A stretch of 64,000 nt of DNA from DSNY01 sp964539745 (lineage in GTDB: Bacteria; Pseudomonadota; Gammaproteobacteria; Burkholderiales; Burkholderiaceae_F), in contig CAZIJU010000008.1 of the NCBI GenBank assembly GCA_964539745.1, positions 1 through 64,000 of the forward strand, in the 5' to 3' direction. Below the pieces are notes generated by a model, which was not told the DNA's origin, did no database searches, and was given only the letters and a program-made list of their open reading frames with translations. Every line of letters begins with the position of its first letter. Positions within the stretch are counted from its first letter, which is position 1. This document shows positions 33,273 to 40,479 of the stretch, in pieces. A program made the translations under genes and the position numbers.

Positions 33273-33288
33273 GCGGCGGAACCGCCGC
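33273..33288 (+). other. GC hairpin between soxY and soxZ
   Basis: GCGGCGG and CCGCCGC separated by AA form a tight 7-base stem in the 116-base soxY-soxZ gap. No T-run follows. It may stabilise the soxY message or attenuate downstream reading. Minor feature. Confidence 0.35.
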
Positions 33289-33360
33289 GGCTGCGCAGCG
33301 ACTCACGATCCGATCGCACCGCTGCCCGGTGCGACGCATTCACGATAAGGAGCATTGCTC

Positions 33361-33672
33361 ATGCCAGATCCGATGCGAATCCGCGCGACCGCGCAAGGCG
33401 ACGTGGTCGAAGTGCGCGTCCTGATGAGCCACGAAATGGAAACCGGCCAGCGCCGCGATGGCAGCGGCAATCTGGTGCCCGCGCATTTCATCCAGAACGT
33501 CACGGTGACGCACGCGGGCAAGACCGTGCTGTCGGCCGAGTGGGGCCCGGCAGTGTCGAAGAACCCGTACCTGCAGTTCAAGTTCAAGGGTGGGAAAAAG
33601 GGCGACGAGATCGTCGTGACGTGGGTCGACAACAAGGGCGAGACACGCACCGACAAGGCCACGATCAACTAG
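33361..33672 (+). CDS. soxZ: SoxZ, SoxY partner subunit
   Basis: 103 aa, no signal peptide (it is exported with SoxY). The SoxZ pattern is clear: MRIRATAQGDVVEVRVLMSH, ETGQRRDGSGNLVPAHFI and the late NPYLQFKFKGGKKGDEIVVT. Start ATG 33361 (MPDPMRIRA) with AAGGAG 12 bases upstream; an in-frame TTG at 33355 is possible. It stabilises SoxY and helps dock the enzymes of the cycle. Confidence 0.96.
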   Translation: MPDPMRIRATAQGDVVEVRVLMSHEMETGQRRDGSGNLVPAHFIQNVTVTHAGKTVLSAEWGPAVSKNPYLQFKFKGGKKGDEIVVTWVDNKGETRTDKATIN

Positions 33673-33729
33673 CGCCGGGCCGCGCGCGGCGCGCCGACGC
33701 CGCCTGTACAAACACGAGGAGGGAGACAC

Positions 33730-34197
33730 ATGCGTCACGCCAGGTTTCTGCGCGCGCTGGTGCTGGCCGCGGCGTCTTTGGGCGTTGCGGGATGCGCAGT
33801 TCGGGACGGGTCGAGCCATCGGCCGGCGGTTTCCGCCGACCAGCCCGTGAAGGTCGTCTATCACTTCACCAACGGATTGGAAGAAGCCTCCCGCGGACTC
33901 GGGAACATCCGCAACCACCTCGCCGCGGACCCCAAGGCCAAGATCGTCGTCGTCGGCAACGGGCTGGGAATCGACTTCATGCTCGACGGCGCGAAGGACC
34001 GTAACGGCAACCCGTTCGACATTGCGATCCAGGAACTGAAGGCCAAAGGGGTCGACTTCCGGCTTTGTCAGAACACGATCGTCCGGCGCAACATCGACCG
34101 GTCGAAGGTGTTGCCCGAGGTGTCGATCGTTCCATCGGGCGTGGCGGAGGCGGCCCGGCTGCAGGCGCGCGAAGGCTACGTCTACCTGAGGCCTTGA
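33730..34197 (+). CDS. DsrE/F-like lipoprotein in the sox operon
   Basis: 155 aa. A lipoprotein signal ends in VAGC (Cys22), so the protein should be anchored in the periplasm. The mature part has the DsrE/DsrF-like fold: VKVVYHFTNGLEEASRGLGN, AKIVVVGNGLGIDFML and a cysteine-bearing strand GVDFRLCQNTI (Cys113) at the position of the sulfur-binding cysteine of that family. DsrE-type proteins normally act in the cytoplasm, so an exported member between soxZ and soxA is notable. Inferred role: accepting or presenting sulfane sulfur from SoxYZ. Confidence 0.82.
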   Translation: MRHARFLRALVLAAASLGVAGCAVRDGSSHRPAVSADQPVKVVYHFTNGLEEASRGLGNIRNHLAADPKAKIVVVGNGLGIDFMLDGAKDRNGNPFDIAIQELKAKGVDFRLCQNTIVRRNIDRSKVLPEVSIVPSGVAEAARLQAREGYVYLRP

Positions 34198-34239
34198 AGG
34201 ACATCGTTCGAGTCCAACCACAGCAGGCAAGGAGGACAC

Positions 34240-35082
34240 ATGAGCACGAAACTGGCCGTCATGCACCGGCGGCCGTTGACGATGGCGCTTGCCGCCGCCG
34301 GGCTCGCGCTCGCCGCCGCGGGCGCCGGCGCACAGAGCGACGACAAGACGCTGCGCGAGATCGAGCGCTATCGGGAGATGCTGCAGGACGGCAACCCGGC
34401 CGAACTGCTCGTCATGCGCGGCGAAGAACTCTGGAAGACCAAGCGTGGGCCGAAGAACGCCTCGCTCGAGCAGTGCGACCTCGGTCTCGGGCCCGGCGTC
34501 GTCAAAGGGGCCTATGCGCAATTGCCGCGGTACTTTGCCGACGCCGACCAGGTGATGGATTTCGAAGCGCGCCTGGTCCACTGCATGGTCACGCTGCAGG
34601 GGTTCGACCGCGCGGCAGTGACGAAGAGCCCGTTTTCGGGCGCCGGCCAGCGCGCGACCGACATCGAGGCGATCACCGCCTACGTCGTCGAACAGTCGCG
34701 CGGCATGCCGATCGCGGTGCCGCAGAACCATCCGAAGGAAAAGGCTTCGTTCGAGCGGGGCAAGTATCTCTTCTACATGCGCGCCGGCCCGTACGATTTT
34801 GCGTGCGCGACCTGTCATGGTGTCGACGGCCAGCGCATCCGGCTGCAGGATCTGCCGAACTTCGAGAAACCCGAGCCGGCGCAGCGCGCGTTCGCGACCT
34901 GGCCCGCGTATCGCGTCTCGCAGGGGGCGCTTCGCACGATGCAGTGGCGGCTGAACGACTGCTTTCGCCAGCAGCGCTGGCCCGAGCCGATCTTCATTTC
35001 GCAGGGGACGATCGATCTGATCACGTTCCTCGGGGTCAAGGCCAACGGCGGCAAAATGGCTTCGCCGTCGATCAAGCGGTAA
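34240..35082 (+). CDS. soxA: SoxA, cytochrome c subunit of SoxAX (single haem motif)
   Basis: 280 aa with a signal peptide (residues 1-31, ending AGAGAQ). Only one haem c motif is present, CATCH (189-193), in the C-terminal domain. The N-terminal domain keeps two cysteines (C79, C115) that probably form a disulfide in place of the first haem. The catalytic cysteine that becomes a persulfide haem ligand is Cys241 in RLNDCFRQQRWPEP. SoxAX couples thiosulfate oxidatively to SoxY. AAGGAGGA lies ahead of ATG 34240. Confidence 0.95.
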   Translation: MSTKLAVMHRRPLTMALAAAGLALAAAGAGAQSDDKTLREIERYREMLQDGNPAELLVMRGEELWKTKRGPKNASLEQCDLGLGPGVVKGAYAQLPRYFADADQVMDFEARLVHCMVTLQGFDRAAVTKSPFSGAGQRATDIEAITAYVVEQSRGMPIAVPQNHPKEKASFERGKYLFYMRAGPYDFACATCHGVDGQRIRLQDLPNFEKPEPAQRAFATWPAYRVSQGALRTMQWRLNDCFRQQRWPEPIFISQGTIDLITFLGVKANGGKMASPSIKR

Positions 35083-35097
35083 AGGGAGAGGCACGCG

Positions 35098-35712
35098 ATG
35101 AACAAAGCACTCGCCGCAGCGGGCGCCTGCGCGGTCGCACTGGCCGGCTGCGCTTCGATGATGTACACGCCGCCGACGAAGGAGGAGACGCTCGCGGTGA
35201 TCAAGTCGAGCTTCAAGGATCGCGGCATCGCCAAGGTCGACCGGCTGAACCAGACCGACCTGCAACTCGTTTGCACGGAAACGCACAACAACCCTCCAAA
35301 GCATGTGCGCGAACGGCTTGAGAAGGCCGCGCTCGCCACGGTGAAGTACCCGAGCGACGGCAAGTGGCTCGGCGACTACAAGCAGGGCGAACGCGTCGCG
35401 CAGACGGGTGTGGGGCTGCAGTGGAACGACAAGCCCGGCGCGCCCGCAGGCGGCAACTGCTACGCGTGCCACCAGTTGTCGAAAGCCGAGATCTCGTTCG
35501 GCAACATCGGCCCTTCGCTGTACAACTACGGCAAGCTGCGCGGCAACAACGAGCAGACGCTGCGCTATACGTGGGCCAAGATCTGGAACGCGCATGCATT
35601 CAACGCCTGCTCGTCGATGCCGCGCTTCGGCGACGCGGGAATCCTGACCGAGGCGCAGATCAAGGACGTGATGGCGCTGCTGCTGGACCCGGCCTCACCG
35701 GTCAATCAGTAG
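35098..35712 (+). CDS. soxX: SoxX, monohaem cytochrome c subunit of SoxAX
   Basis: 204 aa. Haem motif CYACH (121-125), with Met174 (SSMPRFG) as likely distal ligand. The N-terminus has a lipobox-like LAGC (Cys18), so this SoxX may be lipid-anchored rather than free. A longer N-terminal domain (residues 22-115) matches the extended type of SoxX. It follows soxA by 15 bases and forms the electron-accepting half of SoxAX. Confidence 0.93.
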   Translation: MNKALAAAGACAVALAGCASMMYTPPTKEETLAVIKSSFKDRGIAKVDRLNQTDLQLVCTETHNNPPKHVRERLEKAALATVKYPSDGKWLGDYKQGERVAQTGVGLQWNDKPGAPAGGNCYACHQLSKAEISFGNIGPSLYNYGKLRGNNEQTLRYTWAKIWNAHAFNACSSMPRFGDAGILTEAQIKDVMALLLDPASPVNQ

Positions 35713-35776
35713 GCTCGCCTGGCTGGCAGGGCGCCGCCGCCGTGGCGCCGCGCGTTGTTCGGACGAGAAGGCTCCG

Positions 35777-36268
35777 ATGAGGCTCATTCGCCGCCGTCTG
35801 CTCGCGCTCGCCGCATGCATGCTGCCGCTCGCGTCGGCGCACGCGGCCGGCGTCGGCGATCGCGTCGTGTGGTCGGACGTCGCGCTGGCCGACGGACGCG
35901 TCCTGCGTGCGGCCGACCTGCAGGGGCGCACCGTGGTCGTCGAGTTCTGGGCGACCTGGTGCCCGTTTTGCGCCGCGCAGAATCCGCACATCCAGAAGCT
36001 GCACGCGCAGCACGGCGGACGGGGGCTGGTCGTGCTGACGTTTTCGATCGACAAGGACGCCGCGGCGGTTCGCCGGTACATGGCCGAACGCAACTACACG
36101 TTCGCCGTCGCGATGGCCGGACCGCAGTCCGACGCGTGGTTCGGCAAGCGCAAGGCGCTGCCCGAAGTGTTCGTGGTCGATGCGGGCGGGCGCATCGTGT
36201 TCAAGGAAGTGGGCGAAATGTTCGCCGAAGACATCGCCGCGCTCGCGCGCTTCGCGACGAAGCCATGA
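35777..36268 (+). CDS. TlpA-type periplasmic thioredoxin of the sox operon
   Basis: 163 aa. Signal peptide (residues 1-23, SAHA-AG). Thioredoxin fold with WCPFC (Cys62/Cys65) and the cis-Pro in ALPEVFVVDAGG. TlpA/SoxW-like proteins reduce oxidised SoxY or the SoxAX cysteine, or serve in haem attachment. The gene lies between soxX and soxB, 64 and 19 bases away. I leave out a gene symbol because SoxW is defined functionally. Confidence 0.88.
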   Translation: MRLIRRRLLALAACMLPLASAHAAGVGDRVVWSDVALADGRVLRAADLQGRTVVVEFWATWCPFCAAQNPHIQKLHAQHGGRGLVVLTFSIDKDAAAVRRYMAERNYTFAVAMAGPQSDAWFGKRKALPEVFVVDAGGRIVFKEVGEMFAEDIAALARFATKP

Positions 36269-36287
36269 AAGGCAGGGAGACATTCCG

Positions 36288-38009
36288 ATGTCGATGAGTC
36301 GACGCGAGTTCATGCAGGTGCTGGCCGTCGCGGCCGCGGCGGGGATGCCGATCGCCGCGCGCGATGTGCTGGCGCAGGAACCCGATGCCGCGCGCCGCCT
36401 GTACGACGTGCCGCGCTTCGGCAACGTGCACTTGCTGCATTTCACCGATTGCCACGCGCAACTGCGGCCGGTGTACTTTCGCGAGCCGAGCGTCAATCTG
36501 GGCGTCGGCGATGCGCGGGGCAAGCCGCCGCATCTGGTCGGCGAACATCTGCTGAAGCATTTCGGCATCCGGCCGGGAACGATCGAGGCACACGCCTTCA
36601 CGCACCTCGATTTCGAGGTCGCCGCGCGCACGTTCGGCAAAGTGGGCGGCTTTGCGCATCTGGCTACGTTGGTCAAGCGTCTGAAGGCGTCGCGTCCCGG
36701 CGCGCTGCTGCTCGACGGTGGCGACACCTGGCAGGGATCGGGCACCGCGTTGTGGACCCAGGGTCAGGACATGGTCGACGCCTGCAAGCTGCTCGGCGTG
36801 GACATCATGACGCCGCACTGGGAGATGACGCTCGGCGCTGCGCGCGTGCAGGAAGTCGTCGAAAACGACTTCAAGGGCAGGATCGACTTCGTCGCGCAGA
36901 ACGTCACGACGACCGACTTCGGCGACCAGGTGTTCCCGCCGTACGTCGTGCGCGAGATCAACGGGGTCCGGGTTGCGGTGATCGGCCAGGCCTTTCCGTA
37001 CACGCCGATCGCCAATCCGCGCTACCTGGTCCCGGACTGGAGCTTCGGCATCAAGGACGACACGATGCAGAAGTACGTCGACGAGGCGCGCGGCAAGGGC
37101 GCGCAGGTCGTCGTCGTGCTCAGCCACAACGGGATGGACGTCGATCTGAAGATGGCTTCGCGCGTGCGCGGCATCGATGCGATCCTCGGCGGGCACACGC
37201 ACGACGGCGTGCCGGCGCCTTCGATCGTGCGCAATGCCGGTGGGCGGACGCTGGTGACGAACGCCGGCAGCAACGGCAAGTTCCTCGGCGTGCTCGACCT
37301 CGACGTTCGTGGCGGCAAGGTTGCCGACTTCCGCTACAAGTTGCTGCCCGTGTTCTCGAACCTGCTGCCCGCCGACGCCGAGATGGATGCGTTCATCAAA
37401 AAGGTGCGTGCGCCGTTCGAGGCGAAGCTCGGCGAGCAGCTCGCGGTCACCGAAGGGTTGCTGTACCGGCGCGGCAACTTCAACGGCACGTTCGATCAGT
37501 TGATCTGCGACGCGCTGATCGCGGTCAAAGGCGCGCAGATCGCGTTTTCGCCGGGATTCCGCTGGGGGACGACCCTGCTGCCGGGGCAGACGATCCTGAT
37601 GGAGCACGTGCTGGATCAGACCGCGATCACGTACCCGTACACGACGCTGAACGACCTGTCGGGCGAGATGATCAAGACGATCCTCGAGGACGTCGCCGAC
37701 AACCTGTTCAACCCCGACCCGTATCTGCAGCAGGGCGGCGACATGGTGCGCGTCGGCGGGCTCACCTACGCGATTGATCCGAACGCGAAAATGGGCAGCC
37801 GCATCTCCGACATGCGGCTCGGCGGCCAGCCGATCGATCCGAAGAAGACCTACAAGGTCGCCGGTTGGGCGCCGGTGGCCGAAGGCGCGCAGGGCGAACC
37901 CGTGTGGGAGGTCGTCGCCGCCTTTCTTCGGGATCAGAAAGTGTTGAAGCCGCGCAAGCTCAACCTCCCGGCGATCAAAGGGGTGCAGGGCAATCCGGGC
38001 ATCGCCTGA
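36288..38009 (+). CDS. soxB: SoxB, thiosulfohydrolase
   Basis: 573 aa. Tat signal (SRREFMQVLAVAAAAGM, residues 4-20). The 5'-nucleotidase-like metallophosphatase fold has the dimanganese motifs FTDCHAQLRP (Asp54, His56), DGGDTWQGSGTALWT, LSHNGMDVD and GGHTHDG. The C-terminal domain includes ITYPYTTLNDLSGEMIK. SoxB hydrolyses the sulfate group off SoxY-bound thiosulfate, leaving a sulfane on SoxYZ. Start ATG 36288 with GGGAGA upstream. soxCD is absent after it, consistent with the branched Sox-Dsr pathway. Confidence 0.97.
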   Translation: MSMSRREFMQVLAVAAAAGMPIAARDVLAQEPDAARRLYDVPRFGNVHLLHFTDCHAQLRPVYFREPSVNLGVGDARGKPPHLVGEHLLKHFGIRPGTIEAHAFTHLDFEVAARTFGKVGGFAHLATLVKRLKASRPGALLLDGGDTWQGSGTALWTQGQDMVDACKLLGVDIMTPHWEMTLGAARVQEVVENDFKGRIDFVAQNVTTTDFGDQVFPPYVVREINGVRVAVIGQAFPYTPIANPRYLVPDWSFGIKDDTMQKYVDEARGKGAQVVVVLSHNGMDVDLKMASRVRGIDAILGGHTHDGVPAPSIVRNAGGRTLVTNAGSNGKFLGVLDLDVRGGKVADFRYKLLPVFSNLLPADAEMDAFIKKVRAPFEAKLGEQLAVTEGLLYRRGNFNGTFDQLICDALIAVKGAQIAFSPGFRWGTTLLPGQTILMEHVLDQTAITYPYTTLNDLSGEMIKTILEDVADNLFNPDPYLQQGGDMVRVGGLTYAIDPNAKMGSRISDMRLGGQPIDPKKTYKVAGWAPVAEGAQGEPVWEVVAAFLRDQKVLKPRKLNLPAIKGVQGNPGIA

Positions 38010-38032
38010 GCGTGGCACGGTGTGGGGCGGAT

Positions 38033-38548
38033 GTGTGCGCTGAGCACGCCGGAACGAAGCGCTGGGGACGCCGCCGCTGGCTCGCCGCTGCCGCGGCGCT
38101 CGCGCTTGCCTGTCCTCTCGCTGGCTCGGCTCGGGCTGCCGAAGCGCACGCGCTCGAGCGGATCGACGATCTGCGCCCGCTGCTGGCGCGGGTGCGACGC
38201 GAACGCATCCCGCTGCTGCTCTTTTTCAGTACGCCGGGCTGCCCGTACTGCATCGAAGTCCGACGCGACTATCTGGCGCCGCGTGCGCGCGATCCGCGCG
38301 CGGGCGTGCTGATCCGCGAAGTCGAAATCGTCAGGCAGCGCAGCTTCGTCGACCGCGATGGACAGCGCGTCACCGAAGCGCGCTTTGCGGCGCGCTTCGG
38401 CGTGCGCGTCGTTCCGGTCGTGCTCCTCGTCGACGCGGATCTCACCCCGCTCGTCGACCCGCTGGTCGGCCTCGACGGGGCGGGTTTTTACGACGCTTAC
38501 CTCGGCAACGCGATCGAAACCGCGATCGGCAAGCTGCGCGCCCGCTGA
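38033..38548 (+). CDS. Exported thioredoxin-fold protein with CPYC motif, after soxB
   Basis: 171 aa from GTG 38033; a further GTG at 38012, two bases after the soxB stop, is also in frame. Signal peptide GRRRWLAAAAALALACPLAG, cleaved near ARAAEA. The thioredoxin-like core has FFSTPGCPYCIEVRRDY (Cys70/Cys73) and a late GVRVVPVVLLVDADL. CPYC proteins in sox operons (SoxS-like) keep SoxY reduced; this is inferred. The gene ends just before the run of N. Confidence 0.82.
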   Translation: MCAEHAGTKRWGRRRWLAAAAALALACPLAGSARAAEAHALERIDDLRPLLARVRRERIPLLLFFSTPGCPYCIEVRRDYLAPRARDPRAGVLIREVEIVRQRSFVDRDGQRVTEARFAARFGVRVVPVVLLVDADLTPLVDPLVGLDGAGFYDAYLGNAIETAIGKLRAR

Positions 38549-38577
38549 TTGCGGCGCGGCGCGCCGCCTGCGCCTGC

Positions 38578-38677
38578 NNNNNNNNNNNNNNNNNNNNNNN
38601 NNNNNNNNNNNNNNNNNNNNNNNNNNNNNNNNNNNNNNNNNNNNNNNNNNNNNNNNNNNNNNNNNNNNNNNNNNNNN
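38578..38677. other. Run of 100 N (assembly gap)
   Basis: Exactly 100 undetermined bases, a conventional scaffold placeholder. Bases before it (TGCGCCTGC) and after it (GGCACAATG) join to give the same sequence as at 38825-38842, so the gap falls in a 156-base tandem repeat and its true length is unknown. Confidence 0.9.
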
Positions 38678-38695
38678 GGCACAATGCGCGGCTTC

Positions 38696-38735
38696 GGAGG
38701 CGTGGCCGAGCGGTTTAAGGCACCGGTCTTGACAA
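38696..38735 (+). pseudogene. Truncated copy of the tRNA-Ser 5' half
   Basis: Identical to bases 1-37 of the intact tRNA-Ser at 38852, then breaks off within the anticodon loop (CTTGACAA instead of CTTGAAAA). There is no anticodon-stem 3' strand, variable arm or T arm, so it cannot be a working tRNA. Confidence 0.85.
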
Positions 38736-38802
38736 CGTGCCGCAGGCACGTTGCGGCGAAGGCTGACTTCGGCGCAGCCGAAGTCAAGCGCGCGCAGCGC
38801 GC
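38736..38802. repeat. Array of three hairpins, each with a GCA loop
   Basis: Three successive perfect stems share the same GCA loop: CGTGCC/GGCACG (38736-38750), TGACTTCGGC/GCCGAAGTCA (38764-38786) and GCGCGC/GCGCGC (38788-38802). The regular loop and spacing suggest a modular repetitive element inserted into or duplicated with the tRNA gene. Confidence 0.65.
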
Positions 38803-38851
38803 GGCCGCAGCCAAAACCGGCGCGTGCGCCTGCGGCACAATGCGCGGCTTC

Positions 38852-38939
38852 GGAGGCGTGGCCGAGCGGTTTAAGGCACCGGTCTTGAAAACCGGCAAGG
38901 GTTCGCCCTTCGTGAGTTCGAATCTCACCGCCTCCGCCA
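38852..38939 (+). tRNA. tRNA-Ser (anticodon TGA)
   Basis: 88 bases including an encoded CCA end. Acceptor stem GGAGGCG pairs with CGCCTCC; the D arm is GCCGAGCGGTTTAAGGC; the anticodon stem-loop CCGGT-CTTGAAA-ACCGG gives anticodon TGA. A long variable arm (GCAAGGGTTCGCCCTTC) marks a class II serine tRNA, followed by the T arm GTGAGTTCGAATCTCAC. Discriminator G, then CCA. All parts are intact. Confidence 0.97.
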
Positions 38940-38976
38940 CCGGCCGCCACAAGAAGACGCAGATCTCTTCCGCCGC

Positions 38977-40479
38977 ATGCAGGCTCGCCTTTCGCTGAGG
39001 AGCGTCAGCAAACGCTATCCCGCGGTGCTCGCCAACGACGCGGTGTCGCTCGAAGTCGCCGCCGGCGAGATCCACGCGGTCCTCGGCGAAAACGGTGCCG
39101 GCAAGAGCACGCTGATGAAGATCGTTGCGGGCGAAGTGCAGCCGGACGATGGCGAAATCGAGTTCGACGGCCGTGCGGTGACGATCGACGGTCCGCAGGC
39201 GGCGCAAGCGCTCGGCATCGCGATGGTGCATCAGAACTTCGCGCTGTTCGACACGCTGACGGTCGTCGAGAACGTCGCGCTGGGTCTGCCGCGTTCGGCC
39301 TCGCTCGCCGACGTGCAGCGGGATCTGGATGCGGCGGCGGCGCGTTACGGACTGGCGATCGACGCGCAGCGCCGCGTGCACGATCTGTCGATCGGCGAAC
39401 GCCAGCGCGTCGAGATCCTGCGCGCGCTGCTGGCGCGGCCGCGGTTGCTGATTCTCGACGAGCCGACCTCGGTGCTGACGCCGCAGGCGGTGCAGTCGCT
39501 GTTCGCCACGCTGCGCGGGCTTGCCGCCGACGGGCTGGCGGTACTTTTCATCAGCCACAAGCTCGACGAAATCCGTCAGATCGCCGATCGCTGCACGATC
39601 ATGCGTGCCGGGCGCGTCGTCGCCACGGTCGACCCGAAGCGCGAAACCGAGGCGAGTCTGGCGCGGCTGATGATCGGCGGGCAACCGCCGCAGATCGCCG
39701 CGCACGACACCCCGCCGGGTCCGCCGCGCCTCACCGTCGACGGTTTGCGGCTGGGCGGGAAAGAAGGGGCTGCGGTCGACTTCACGCTGCACGCCGGCGA
39801 AATCCTCGGTGTGGCCGGCATCTCCGGCAACGGCCAGCGCGCGCTCGTATCGGCGCTCGCCGGCGAAACGCAGGTCGACGCGGACGCGCTGTGGCTCGAT
39901 GGCCGCCCACTGCGCGGTCTCGGCCCGCGCGAGCGACGCGCGCTCGGGCTGCGCTACGTGCCCGAAGAACGACTGCGACACGGCGCGGTGCCCGAATTGA
40001 CGCTCGCCGAAAACGCGCTGCTGACCGGCGATTCGCTGCATCGGCGCGGCTTCGTGCTGCCGGGGGCGATGCGCGAGTTCGCGCGGCGCGTGATCGAGCG
40101 CTTCGACGTGCGCTGCCCGGGGGTCGAGGCGGTCGCAGCGAGCCTTTCCGGCGGCAATCTGCAGAAGTTCATCGTCGGACGCGAGATCGAAAGCGCGCCG
40201 CGCGCGCTGATCGTCGACCAGCCGACCTGGGGGGTCGACGTCGGCGCGGCCGCCGCGATCCGCAACGCGCTGATCGCGCTGCGCGCTCGGGGCTGCGCGA
40301 TCCTTGTCGTGTCCGAAGAGCTCGACGAGCTGTTCCAGATCTGCGACCGCATCGTGGTGATGGCGCGCGGACGGCTGTCGCCCGCGGTGCCCGTTCGGGC
40401 GGTTTCGATCGAGACGATCGGACGCTGGATGGCCGGCCTGTGGGAAGCCGATGCGGCCGCAGCAGGGGACGCGCGATGA
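38977..40479 (+). CDS. ABC transporter ATPase of BMP-type purine/nucleoside importer (duplicated ATPase domains)
   Basis: 500 aa with two ATPase halves, as in RbsA/NupO-type proteins. The first half has Walker A GENGAGKSTLMKIVAG, signature LSIGERQRVEILRALLARPR and LLILDEPTS. The second half has the degenerate Walker A GISGNGQRALVSALAG and signature LSGGNLQKFIVGREI. This energises uptake of nucleosides or purine bases through the two permeases that follow. The stop overlaps the next start (ATGA), showing coupling. A guanine deaminase at the end of the cluster points to a purine substrate. Confidence 0.92.
   Translation: MQARLSLRSVSKRYPAVLANDAVSLEVAAGEIHAVLGENGAGKSTLMKIVAGEVQPDDGEIEFDGRAVTIDGPQAAQALGIAMVHQNFALFDTLTVVENVALGLPRSASLADVQRDLDAAAARYGLAIDAQRRVHDLSIGERQRVEILRALLARPRLLILDEPTSVLTPQAVQSLFATLRGLAADGLAVLFISHKLDEIRQIADRCTIMRAGRVVATVDPKRETEASLARLMIGGQPPQIAAHDTPPGPPRLTVDGLRLGGKEGAAVDFTLHAGEILGVAGISGNGQRALVSALAGETQVDADALWLDGRPLRGLGPRERRALGLRYVPEERLRHGAVPELTLAENALLTGDSLHRRGFVLPGAMREFARRVIERFDVRCPGVEAVAASLSGGNLQKFIVGREIESAPRALIVDQPTWGVDVGAAAAIRNALIALRARGCAILVVSEELDELFQICDRIVVMARGRLSPAVPVRAVSIETIGRWMAGLWEADAAAAGDAR

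Larger units (their letters stand above)
38678..38987. repeat. Tandem direct repeat of about 156 bases carrying tRNA-Ser 5' sequence
   Basis: The stretch starting GGCACAATGCGCGGCTTCGG recurs at 38678 and 38834 (offset 156) and stays identical for about 55 bases through the tRNA 5' half to the anticodon loop. The first copy then diverges into a hairpin array; the second continues into a complete tRNA. The coordinates given span both copies approximately. Confidence 0.7.

Noticed and set aside
35777..36268. Assigning the symbol soxW to the TlpA-type thioredoxin
   Set aside because: Sequence shows only a generic TlpA fold; two thioredoxin-fold genes are in the operon and I cannot tell which matches SoxW or SoxS.
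38678..38939. tRNA-Ser duplication as an integration (att) site
   Set aside because: Integrating elements normally duplicate the 3' end of a tRNA; here the 5' half is repeated, and no integrase is nearby.
38549..38998. Open frames running through the N stretch
   Set aside because: They depend on undetermined bases and cover the tRNA-Ser gene.
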